Origin: Bacillus_I endophytica_A
Lineage (GTDB): Bacteria > Bacillota > Bacilli > Bacillales > Bacillaceae_H
DNA: 17,834 nucleotides
Assembly (NCBI RefSeq): GCF_026790145.1
Contig: NZ_JALAMS010000078.1
Span: 1 to 17,834 of the forward strand
Direction: 5' to 3'
Shown: positions 1-6,530 of the stretch, piece by piece
Layout of the letters: the number at the start of each line of letters is the position of its first letter
Position numbering within the stretch: the stretch's first letter is position 1
Notes under the pieces: generated by a model
The model's database searches: none
What the model saw: the letters and a program-made list of their open reading frames with translations, nothing else
Told to the model about the DNA's origin: nothing
Position numbers and translations under genes: made by a program

Positions 1-103
1 ACTTGACAGGGGTATATTCAATGAGATAAGGCTGTCCAAAATCAAAAAGAATTTATCCATAAATTGTTTGGAGTAACTTGATAAGCTAGTAACTTAAAGA
101 AAA

Positions 104-132
104 TTGACACTTTACGTTCTATTAATTATTTT
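104..132 (+). promoter_or_regulatory. Candidate sigma-A promoter
   Basis: A perfect TTGACA -35 box (104-109) is followed after 17 bases by TATTTT (127-132), four of six matches to TATAAT. No gene starts close behind, and the assembly gap lies between it and the lacI-type gene, so its target is uncertain. Confidence 0.3.
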
Positions 133-227
133 TTGCACCATAACCATAAGGTCTAATAATAACTGTCGTCTAATACTAAAAGTATTGAGAATACTAGAAT
201 ATACATATATAATAACAATATATAAAG

Positions 228-298
228 NNNNNNNNNNNNNNNNNNNNNNNNNNNNNNNNNNNNNNNNNNNNNNNNNNNNNNNNNNNNNNNNNNNNNNN
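228..298. other. Assembly gap (71 N)
   Basis: All bases are N. The same nine bases, TATATAAAG, end the left flank (219-227) and begin the right flank (299-307). The gap may therefore sit on a short repeat, or the two contig ends may overlap so that the true gap is zero or negative. Confidence 0.95.
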
Positions 299-367
299 TA
301 TATAAAGGAATTAGTGATAATGTTAGGTGTTTATCTACTAATAAAAAGGTCATTAAAAACACGAATT

Positions 368-395
368 TTCACAGTAATTGTGCAAATGCTATAAA
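368..395 (+). promoter_or_regulatory. Candidate promoter of lacI-type gene
   Basis: TTCACA (368-373, five of six) and TATAAA (390-395, five of six) are 16 bases apart, about 50 bases before the ribosome site of the LacI-family gene. This is a consensus match only. Confidence 0.4.
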
Positions 396-454
396 GTTGA
401 TTAAGGAGATAACTTAACTGGTGACTCGTATGATAGAAAGAAGGTATATAATAA

Positions 455-1486
455 ATGAAATCAACTATCTATGATGTGGCAGAAAAAGCAGGAGTTTCAA
501 TATCTACAGTATCAAAGGTTTTAAATAATCAACCAGTCGGGAAGAAATCAAAACAAAAAGTTTTAAAAGTAATGCAAGAACTAAATTATAAACCAAGTGT
601 TGTTGCATCTGCCTTAACAGGTAAGCGAACATCTACAATTGGATTCCTGTTACCAGACATAGCTAACCCTTTAGTTGCAGAAATGGCTCGTAGAGTAGAG
701 GATCGGGCACATGAATATGGATTTAATGTTGTAATTTGTAGTACCGATTTAAAATTAGAGAAAGAAGAGCGCTACGTGTCTTTACTAAGACAGAAAAGTG
801 TAGATGGATTTATCCTAGCCGGTGGTTTTAGAAACAGAGAGGTAGTTTTAGAATTGTTAAGGGACAATATTCCAATTATACTTCTTTCTGAATCTCAGCC
901 ATACTCATCTCTTACCACTGTAACAGTTGATAATTTTATGGGAGGGTATGAGCTAGCTTCTCATTTAATTTCCTTAGGTCATACAAGGATTGCAGTTATT
1001 GCGGAGGACAATTCAAGTAGTCAGGAGCGTATTCGTGGATACAAACAAGCATTAAAAGATAATGATCTCGATATTCCTGTAGAACTAATTGTTACGAGTA
1101 ATTCAAACCCAGAATATGCACAAAATTTAACGGCATGCTTACTAGATTCTTTCAATCCACCTACTGCAATTATTTCCTGTAACGATGTGTTAGCGATTGG
1201 CGCCCTTTTGGGGGCACGAGAAAAAAATTTAAAGGTTCCTGAAGATCTCTCAATCACAGGATTTGATAATACCTTGTTATCTAAAAGTTGTGATCCTCCT
1301 TTAACAACAGTGGAAGTACCTGTTCAAAATATGTGTTCCCAAGCTGTAGATTTACTTATAGAAGAGATAAAAGGAAAAGGAATAGATAAACAAAAGATTT
1401 TAGTGTTACCTAAATTAATTATTAGACAATCATCGAGTTTCTGTCCTGGAAAATTTAGAAATGTAACTTCTATACAAAACGAATAA
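455..1486 (+). CDS. LacI/GalR-family transcriptional repressor
   Basis: A 343-residue DNA-binding repressor, the normal length for the family. Residues 1-55 form the LacI helix-turn-helix and hinge: TIYDVAEKAGVSISTVSKVL, then LNYKPSVVASAL, whose hinge helix inserts into the centre of the operator. Residues about 60-330 form the periplasmic-binding-protein-like effector domain, starting TSTIGFLLPDIANPL and containing the usual GFDNT strand. The start is supported by AAGAAGG at 438-444. The gene precedes, in the same direction, a transporter, an isomerase and a dehydrogenase, and the intervening DNA holds AAAGCGCTTT palindromes typical of LacI-family operators. I infer that it represses that operon until a sugar ligand binds. 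The ligand cannot be read from sequence. A global CcpA role is unlikely, because the context is a local catabolic operon and the hinge and effector-domain sequence are not recognisably CcpA. Confidence 0.9.
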   Translation: MKSTIYDVAEKAGVSISTVSKVLNNQPVGKKSKQKVLKVMQELNYKPSVVASALTGKRTSTIGFLLPDIANPLVAEMARRVEDRAHEYGFNVVICSTDLKLEKEERYVSLLRQKSVDGFILAGGFRNREVVLELLRDNIPIILLSESQPYSSLTTVTVDNFMGGYELASHLISLGHTRIAVIAEDNSSSQERIRGYKQALKDNDLDIPVELIVTSNSNPEYAQNLTACLLDSFNPPTAIISCNDVLAIGALLGAREKNLKVPEDLSITGFDNTLLSKSCDPPLTTVEVPVQNMCSQAVDLLIEEIKGKGIDKQKILVLPKLIIRQSSSFCPGKFRNVTSIQNE

Positions 1487-1606
1487 TTTACTACCATAGT
1501 CGTGCTTGGGAAGGAAATTTAAACAGAAGAATCTAGCAGATTTATGCCAGGAAGAGTTAACGAAGCGTTAGGGCATCTGGTTTGAGAGTTAAATTTTTAT
1601 ATTATG

Positions 1607-1649
1607 GTGATGCTGAATATGCCTTGTACATATGCTCAGCATCACTTTT
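1607..1649 (+). terminator. Rho-independent terminator after lacI-type gene
   Basis: GTGATGCTGA (1607-1616) pairs perfectly with TCAGCATCAC (1636-1645). An inner ATATG/CATAT stem can extend it, and TTTTA follows. It lies about 120 bases after the repressor stop codon and would separate repressor and operon transcripts. Confidence 0.7.
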
Positions 1650-1812
1650 AATCATGAACCAAGGTACATTAAGGATTCTTAAAAATTTATTCCAAAAGGA
1701 GTGTTTGAATAATAGGGGCCTTTACACCTTCAAGTTAATAATTTAAAGTGTGTAAAGTATTTAGAATAGTATGATTAAATAGAGTGGTCTAGAGTTATTA
1801 TAAAATAAATAT

Positions 1813-1826
1813 ATAAAGCGCTTTAT
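1813..1826. promoter_or_regulatory. LacI-family / cre-like operator 1
   Basis: The 14-bp perfect palindrome ATAAAGCGCTTTAT has the central CG-containing core common to LacI/GalR-family operators, including cre sites of CcpA. The same core repeats at 2002-2011 and 2070-2079. Confidence 0.6.
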
Positions 1827-1882
1827 GTTTATATTTATCAATCATACGAAATAGAGTGTCTTTTATAAAAAGTTAATTATCA

Positions 1883-1910
1883 TTGAACTTTTGCCTAATC
1901 TGAACATAAT
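1883..1910 (+). promoter_or_regulatory. Candidate promoter between operators
   Basis: TTGAAC (1883-1888) and CATAAT (1905-1910) are 16 bases apart, between operators 1 and 2. The -35 match is only four of six. Confidence 0.25.
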
Positions 1911-2001
1911 TGAAATAAATGCTGGGATGGAAGTGAAATTATAGTTTTAAAAAAACGTTTACAAAATATACTGAATATTATACAATTAGCTTACAAAAAA
2001 T

Positions 2002-2011
2002 AAAGCGCTTT
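2002..2011. promoter_or_regulatory. LacI-family / cre-like operator 2
   Basis: AAAGCGCTTT has the same ten-base core as the sites at 1813-1826 and 2059-2090. It lies about 68 bases before the centre of the large palindrome, a distance that would allow cooperative binding or looping. Confidence 0.55.
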
Positions 2012-2058
2012 CGATATATTTGCTGAATAATACTTATAAATGATTATTTTTTCAGTTT

Positions 2059-2090
2059 ACCCAAAATGTAAAGCGCTTTACATTTTGGGT
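2059..2090. promoter_or_regulatory. 32-bp perfect palindromic operator
   Basis: Two 16-base arms (2059-2074 and 2075-2090) are perfectly complementary and centred on GCGC. The inner 16 bases read TGTAAAGCGCTTTACA. The core matches LacI-family and CcpA cre operators, but the perfect symmetry extends well beyond the usual 14-16 bp. The right arm supplies the -35 box of the next promoter, so binding should block transcription of the operon. The adjacent LacI-family repressor is the obvious candidate binder; CcpA is the alternative. Confidence 0.75.
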
Positions 2091-2104
2091 GGAAATTATA
2101 TAAA
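2077..2104 (+). promoter_or_regulatory. Probable operon promoter overlapping the palindrome
   Basis: TTTACA (2077-2082, five of six) lies inside the right arm of the 32-bp palindrome. TATAAA (2099-2104, five of six) follows after 16 bases. A ribosome site AAAGGAG (2121-2127) comes shortly after, leading to ATG at 2139. Overlap of operator and -35 box is the classical layout for repression by occlusion. Confidence 0.5.
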
Positions 2105-2138
2105 TGAGAGTGTATTCCAGAAAGGAGATGAATAGAGA

Positions 2139-2248
2139 ATGATGAAACAAACTCAAAAATAGAACAAATAAATGGGATCCCAGAGGTTAAGGGGATGAAA
2201 TTAGCTCATGTGGTTTTCAATTGGTACTCAGTTGACTTTGTAATTTAG
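2139..2248 (+). pseudogene. Possible broken leader gene
   Basis: AAAGGAG at 2121-2127 is well placed for ATG at 2139, but that frame stops after seven codons (MMKQTQK). Shifting frame at the AAAAAT run near 2156-2161 opens a continuation of about 30 residues (SKIEQINGIPEVKG and onward) to a stop at 2246-2248. A second strong ribosome site, GAGGGGGAG, precedes ATG at 2270, whose frame closes after eight codons (MLNNLTTT). I do not recognise the product. It could be a decayed first gene of the operon or two short leader peptides. Confidence 0.3.
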
Positions 2249-2569
2249 AGGTCAAGAGGGGGAGACAAAATGCTAAATAATCTAACTACTACATAGTTGA
2301 TAAAGGAAAATCAAATTGATAATTAAAGAGAAATATTTGTTATAAAGAAATTTATAGGAATATAAAGAGAAGGATGTAGAATTAGGTTGTTTCTTAAGCC
2401 TTACCTAGAGTAAGTGGTAGTTTCTTTGAATCGAGCAAGTATGAAATCGCTACCTGTAAGCGTTATCCAAAGCTATACTCTTTATGGTTGTTAGTTTTGG
2501 AAATAAGGTCAAACAAATTAGTGCATTAATTGGAGTTCAATAAAATATAACCAATGAGGATGATAATGC

Positions 2570-4009
2570 ATGAGTAATCAAGTAATTGAGAAACCAAGAA
2601 ATCATAAAAGTTATTTACAAATCATTATGATTTCTGCTACGTTTGGTGGACTTCTATTCGGCTATGACACTGGTGTAATTAATGGAGCCTTACCTTTTAT
2701 GTCAAGAGCTGATCAACTTAATTTAACACCATTCACAGAAGGTTTTGTTACAAGTTCCTTGCTTTTTGGGGCAGCAATCGGTGCATTTTTAGGAGGACGA
2801 CTGGCAGATCACTATGGTCGTCAAAAAACAATTCTGAATCTTGCATTGTTATTTTTAATTGCAACGATTGGTACAGCTTTTGCTCCTAACGTTCCAATCA
2901 TGGTGTTTTTTCGCTTTATGCTAGGCCTAGCTGTTGGTGGAGCTTCCTCAATGGTACCAGCCTTTTTAGCAGAAATGGCACCAGCAGAGAAAAGGGGAAG
3001 AATGGTTACCCAGAACGAACTTATGATTACTGGAGGTCAATTATTGGCCTACGTTTTTAATGCTATTCTTGGTGTAGTATGGGGAGATATTGGACATGTT
3101 TGGCGATACATGCTTATCCTGTGTGCGATTCCAGCTGTAATGTTGTTTATCGGTATGTTAATTGTTCCAGAAAGTCCACGTTGGCTAGCTTCCAAAGGAA
3201 GAAAAGATGAGGCTTTACGGGTACTAAAACAAATTCGTAATGAAAAGCAAGCTGAAGCTGAATTTAAAGAGATTCAAGAGGCAGTGAAACGGGATTCAGA
3301 GCTTGAAAAAGCTTCTCTTAAAGACTTTTCTACGCCTTGGCTAAAGCGCATTTTATTCATTGGAGTTGGAGTGGCTGTTGTTAATCAGATTACAGGTGTT
3401 AATTCAATTATGTATTACGGTACTCAAATTCTTCAGGAATCTGGTTTTGGTACAAAAGCTGCTTTGATTGCTAACATTGCTAACGGGCTAATTTCGGTAA
3501 TTGCTGTTTGTTTCGGTATATGGCTGGTTGGAAAGGTTAACCGTCGTCCCATGTTAATCATTGGACTTTCTGGAACTTCATCTGCGTTTTTACTTATTTC
3601 GATATTTTCCAATATACTTGAAGGCTCCGCCTCACTTCCGTATGTTGTACTTTCTTTAACTGTTGTATTTCTTGCATTCATGCAGGGATGCATAGGTCCA
3701 GTGACATTTTTAGTTATTGCAGAAATATTCCCACAAAGATTAAGAGGACTTGGTTCGGGAATCAGTATATTCTTCCTGTGGATAGTAAACTGTATAATTG
3801 GTTTTTCATTCCCAGTGTTACTAAGCTCGATTGGTTTGTCCGCAACATTTTTAAGTTTTGTAATCCTTGGTTTATTAGGGATTTGGTTTGTATATAAGTT
3901 TATGCCAGAAACAAATGGCCGTTCACTTGAGGAAATAGAGGAAGAGTTTCGTTCAAAATATGACAAGAAAAGTAATACTAATCCTAATCCAATAAACAAA
4001 GTCCAGTAA
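2570..4009 (+). CDS. Sugar-porter MFS transporter (IolT/AraE/XylE type)
   Basis: A 479-residue twelve-helix membrane protein that should import a sugar or polyol by proton symport. Sugar-porter signatures are all present: GYDTGVINGALPFM (31-44, helix 1), GGRLADHYGR (75-84, motif A), PESPRWL (200-206, after helix 6), QITGVNSIMYYG (273-284, helix 7, sugar-binding QxxG/N segment) and PETNGRSLEEIEEEF (446-460, after helix 12). Length is typical. GAGGA at 2556-2560 lies nine bases before the ATG. The GYDTGVINGALPFM stretch is close to what I recall of the inositol transporter IolT, so inositol or a related cyclitol or hexose is plausible, but specificity cannot be fixed by eye. It is the first intact gene of the operon with the isomerase and dehydrogenase. 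A cre-like site sits in the 89-base gap after it. Confidence 0.9.
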   Translation: MSNQVIEKPRNHKSYLQIIMISATFGGLLFGYDTGVINGALPFMSRADQLNLTPFTEGFVTSSLLFGAAIGAFLGGRLADHYGRQKTILNLALLFLIATIGTAFAPNVPIMVFFRFMLGLAVGGASSMVPAFLAEMAPAEKRGRMVTQNELMITGGQLLAYVFNAILGVVWGDIGHVWRYMLILCAIPAVMLFIGMLIVPESPRWLASKGRKDEALRVLKQIRNEKQAEAEFKEIQEAVKRDSELEKASLKDFSTPWLKRILFIGVGVAVVNQITGVNSIMYYGTQILQESGFGTKAALIANIANGLISVIAVCFGIWLVGKVNRRPMLIIGLSGTSSAFLLISIFSNILEGSASLPYVVLSLTVVFLAFMQGCIGPVTFLVIAEIFPQRLRGLGSGISIFFLWIVNCIIGFSFPVLLSSIGLSATFLSFVILGLLGIWFVYKFMPETNGRSLEEIEEEFRSKYDKKSNTNPNPINKVQ

Positions 4010-4057
4010 AATAGAAGCAAACTGTGGGTTTTATAAGAACACTTAAGCAATACAATG

Positions 4058-4067
4058 AAAGCGCTTA
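4058..4067. promoter_or_regulatory. LacI-family / cre-like operator 4 inside operon
   Basis: TGAAAGCGCTTAAT (4056-4069) has the operator core AAGCGCTT and fits the cre consensus on its left side. It lies between the transporter gene and the isomerase gene, 30 bases before the latter's start. There it could act as a roadblock or control an internal promoter. Confidence 0.5.
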
Positions 4068-4098
4068 ATTTAATATATAGAAATTAGGAGTGTTATAG

Positions 4099-5022
4099 AT
4101 GAGTATTAAAATTTCAGGAGCGCCTTGTTGTTGGGGCGTTGATAATCCCAAAAATCCGTATCTACCACCTTGGGAAAGGGTTTTAAATGAAGCCTCACAA
4201 GCTGGTTATAAAGGGATTGAGTTAGGTCCTTATGGATATATACCCATGAACATTGAAAGAGTACAAGCAGAGCTTTCTAAAAATGATTTAACTATAATAG
4301 CAGGAACAATTTTCGATGATTTAGTATCAGAGTCTAATTTAGAAAATTTACTACATCAGGTAGATGATATTTGTTCATTAATAACAAAACTGCCTTCAAC
4401 TCCACAGGAAAAAGGACAAAAATTTTTAACTCCATATTTAGTAATTATTGATTGGGGACACGATGAGAGGGATTATTACGCAGGACATCCAGAAAAAGCA
4501 GTACGGTTGTCTGAAAGGGACTGGAACAATATGATGGATCATATTCGTGTACTAGCAGAAAGGGCATGGAAAAAATATGGCGTGCGTTCTGTTATTCATC
4601 CACATGCGGGCGGTTATATTGAATTTGAAGATGAAATTGAAAAACTTTTAGAAGATATACCTTATGAAATGGCTGGCCTTTGCTTAGACACAGGGCATTT
4701 ATACTATTCGAAAATGGATCCGATAAAGTGGCTTCAAAAGTGTGCAGATCGACTAGATTACATTCACTTTAAAGATATTGATCTTAATATATATAAACAA
4801 GTAATGGAAGAACGTATTCGCTTTTTCGATGCTTGCGGTAAAGGGGTTATGTGTCCAATTGGACAAGGTATTATTGATTACAATTCTATTCATAAATTAT
4901 TGAAGGAAATCGATTACCATGGGTACATCACAATTGAGCAAGAGCGAGATCCTAGAAACTCTGCCACAAGTTTACGTGATGTTAAACAAAGCGTTGATTA
5001 TTTAAAAAGTGTTGGCTATTAA
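4099..5022 (+). CDS. TIM-barrel sugar isomerase/epimerase (IolE/IolI/YcjR type)
   Basis: A 307-residue protein of the xylose-isomerase-like TIM-barrel superfamily, cytoplasmic and metal-dependent in characterised members. Likely metal and substrate residues fall where the fold needs them: HPHAGGYIE (167-175), LCLDTGH (194-200, Asp197), YIHFKD (221-226, His223) and TIEQERD (278-284, Glu280). The N-terminus SGAPCCWGVDNPKNPYLPPW with GIELGPYGY resembles inosose dehydratase/isomerase relatives. Characterised homologues dehydrate 2-keto-myo-inositol (IolE), isomerise inososes (IolI) or epimerise 3-keto-glucosides (YcjR). It overlaps none of its neighbours; the dehydrogenase starts 36 bases later, so the two are almost certainly co-transcribed and act in sequence. 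Ribosome site TAGGAG precedes the ATG. Family is sure, reaction is not. Confidence 0.85.
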   Translation: MSIKISGAPCCWGVDNPKNPYLPPWERVLNEASQAGYKGIELGPYGYIPMNIERVQAELSKNDLTIIAGTIFDDLVSESNLENLLHQVDDICSLITKLPSTPQEKGQKFLTPYLVIIDWGHDERDYYAGHPEKAVRLSERDWNNMMDHIRVLAERAWKKYGVRSVIHPHAGGYIEFEDEIEKLLEDIPYEMAGLCLDTGHLYYSKMDPIKWLQKCADRLDYIHFKDIDLNIYKQVMEERIRFFDACGKGVMCPIGQGIIDYNSIHKLLKEIDYHGYITIEQERDPRNSATSLRDVKQSVDYLKSVGY

Positions 5023-5058
5023 TCAGAAATTAATTTAAAGAAAAGGGGATACGAAGAA

Positions 5059-6225
5059 ATGATTTACGGAGAGAAAAAGGTAGAAAGTCCAATTCGCTGG
5101 GCAATGGTTGGCGGCGGAAAAGGAAGTCAAATCGGTTATATTCACCGTTCAGCCGCGTTAAGAGATAATAACTTTCAACTAGTAGCTGGAGCGTTTGACA
5201 TTGATCCAGCACGCGGGATGGACTTTGGTGTCAATTTACATGTTGATCCAGACCGTTGCTACCCTAATTATGACATAATGTTTGAAGAAGAAGCTAAACG
5301 TAAGGACGGTATTCAAGCTGTCTCAATTGCTACTCCAAATGGAACACATTTTGAAATTACAAAGGCGGCATTACATGCTGGCTTACATGTGGTATGTGAA
5401 AAACCATTGTGCTTTACGAGTAAAGAGGCAGAAGAATTGGAGATTCTTGCGAAAAAGAAGAACCGTGTTGTCGGTGTTACATATGGTTATGCAGGACATC
5501 AAATGATAGAACAAGCACGTCAAATGATTGCAAATGGAGATTTAGGCGAAATTAGAATTGTTAAAATGCAATTTGCTCACGGTTTCCACTCATCTGCAGT
5601 AGAAGAAGGTAATGCAAGTACAAAGTGGCGTGTTGACCCTAAAGTAGCCGGACCTAGTTACGTATTAGGTGATGTAGGAACTCATCCTCTTTACTTGTCT
5701 GAGGTAATGTTACCCAACCTAAAAATTAAGAAATTAATGTGTTCTCGTCAAAGTTTTGTAGAAAGTCGTGCTCCACTTGAAGATAATGCTTTTACAATTA
5801 TGGAATATGATAATGGTGCTGTTGGAACCGTTTGGTCATCATGCGTAAATGCTGGTTCCATGCACGGCCAAATCATCCGTGTGATTGGTTCAAAAGCTAG
5901 CATTGAATGGTGGGATGAACACCCTAATCAATTACGCTATGAAGTCCAAGGTAAGCCAGCTCAAGTATTAGATCGAGGGATGGATTATCTTTATCCTAAA
6001 GCCTTAGTTGACGATCGCATAGGCGGGGGACACCCTGAGGGACTATTTGAAGGTTGGTCAAATCTATACGCGCGTTTTGCATTAGCAATGGACGCTGCAG
6101 ACCGTGGGGGAACATTAGAAAATATGTGGTACCCAGATATTAAAGCAGGAGTTGAAGGGGTTCGATGGGTAGAGAACTGTGTACGTTCAGCTGATAATGG
6201 TGCTGTTTGGGTTGATTACCAATAA
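5059..6225 (+). CDS. Gfo/Idh/MocA-family NAD(P)-dependent sugar dehydrogenase
   Basis: A 388-residue cytoplasmic oxidoreductase. The N-terminal Rossmann domain has the dinucleotide loop MVGGGKGSQIGYIHR (16-30). The catalytic lysine is in CEKP (Lys115), and GDVGTH (204-209) gives Asp205 and His209, the usual Lys-Asp-His arrangement. The C-terminal alpha/beta domain carries the WSNLYARFALAMDA and VEGVRW segments of the larger members of the family. Such enzymes oxidise a ring hydroxyl of inositols, glucosides or anhydrosugars to a ketone, or run in reverse. The AAAGGGG ribosome site is 10-15 bases before ATG. As last gene of the operon, with a TIM-barrel isomerase before it, it most likely makes or consumes the keto sugar handled by that enzyme. 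It does not look like the levoglucosan dehydrogenase sequence I can recall. A terminator follows within 25 bases. Confidence 0.9.
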   Translation: MIYGEKKVESPIRWAMVGGGKGSQIGYIHRSAALRDNNFQLVAGAFDIDPARGMDFGVNLHVDPDRCYPNYDIMFEEEAKRKDGIQAVSIATPNGTHFEITKAALHAGLHVVCEKPLCFTSKEAEELEILAKKKNRVVGVTYGYAGHQMIEQARQMIANGDLGEIRIVKMQFAHGFHSSAVEEGNASTKWRVDPKVAGPSYVLGDVGTHPLYLSEVMLPNLKIKKLMCSRQSFVESRAPLEDNAFTIMEYDNGAVGTVWSSCVNAGSMHGQIIRVIGSKASIEWWDEHPNQLRYEVQGKPAQVLDRGMDYLYPKALVDDRIGGGHPEGLFEGWSNLYARFALAMDAADRGGTLENMWYPDIKAGVEGVRWVENCVRSADNGAVWVDYQ

Positions 6226-6247
6226 ACATATGTATCTTATGACTAAA

Positions 6248-6290
6248 GTAAAAAGGTCTTTGGAAGACATTCTTCCAAAAACCTTTTTAC
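6248..6290 (+). terminator. Strong rho-independent terminator after dehydrogenase
   Basis: GTAAAAAGGT (6248-6257) pairs with ACCTTTTTAC (6281-6290). After one C/A mismatch, TTTGGAAGA pairs with TCTTCCAAA around a three-base loop. A19-20 bp stem with A and T runs on both sides would work in either direction, serving the + operon and stopping read-through from the convergent LysR gene. Confidence 0.8.
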
Positions 6291-6353
6291 TATATAAAAA
6301 TGTTCAGAATAAACTTAATAGATTTCCCTTTATATCTATACATAAACAGATTG

Positions 6354-6398
6354 AATGACTGTGATGTTCCAATAGTTCTGTGGAACCCCACAGTCATT
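6354..6398. terminator. Second hairpin in convergent gap
   Basis: AATGACTGTG (6354-6363) pairs with CACAGTCATT (6389-6398), and inner GTTCCA (6366-6371) pairs with TGGAAC (6381-6386). It has no long T run, so it may be a back-up terminator or a structured repeat copy. Confidence 0.4.
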
Positions 6399-6483
6399 TC
6401 ATTTCCGATAATCCGTGTTATGTTAACTTGAAATGAATCCCTTATACATAATGTTTTATAATACAAAAAAATTATAAAAAATA

Positions 6484-6520
6484 GATAAAAAGCCTATGAG
6501 TTCAATAATCCACAGGCTTT
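6484..6520 (-). terminator. Terminator of the LysR gene
   Basis: Read on the minus strand, AAAGCCTGTG (6520-6511) pairs with CATAGGCTTT with one G-U pair, then TTTTTATC. It lies 10 bases after the LysR stop codon. Confidence 0.75.
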
Positions 6521-6530
6521 GTTCCGATGA

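Larger units (their letters stand above)
1..454. other. AT-rich non-coding region upstream of lacI-type gene
   Basis: No convincing gene is visible. A reading frame from 104 to 394 exists only because it runs through unresolved bases; it lacks a ribosome site and resembles no family. The stretch holds the assembly gap, two sigma-A-like promoter candidates, and at 6-15 the string ACAGGGGTAT that recurs upstream of the cupin gene near 16040. TTGACA at 3-8 with GATAAG at 25-30 (spacer 16) could be a further promoter whose spacer carries that string. Confidence 0.5.
1487..2569. other. 1.08-kb regulatory and decayed region
   Basis: No intact gene is seen. The first part has the terminator of the repressor gene. 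The middle (1813-2104) has three AAAGCGCTTT-type operators, a weaker AAACGTTT centre at 1953-1960, and promoters. The last part (2139-2569) has two good ribosome sites each leading into a frame closed after 7 or 8 codons, plus frames with many stops. That pattern suits the remnant of a lost gene or a long untranslated leader. Confidence 0.6.
6226..6530. other. Convergent intergenic region with three hairpins
   Basis: This gap between convergent genes holds three separate stem-loops (6248-6290, 6354-6398, 6484-6520) and nothing that looks coding. Confidence 0.7.

Noticed and set aside
104..394. Reading frames through the N gap on both strands
   Set aside because: They are open only because N bases hide stops; no ribosome site and no recognisable sequence.
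3433..4050. 205-codon minus-strand frame antisense to the sugar porter
   Set aside because: Composition is that of a shadow of a hydrophobic transporter gene; the + strand gene has all family motifs.
5059..6225. Levoglucosan dehydrogenase identity for the Gfo/Idh/MocA enzyme
   Set aside because: The N-terminal loop and central motifs differ from the levoglucosan dehydrogenase sequence I recall; only family membership is shared.
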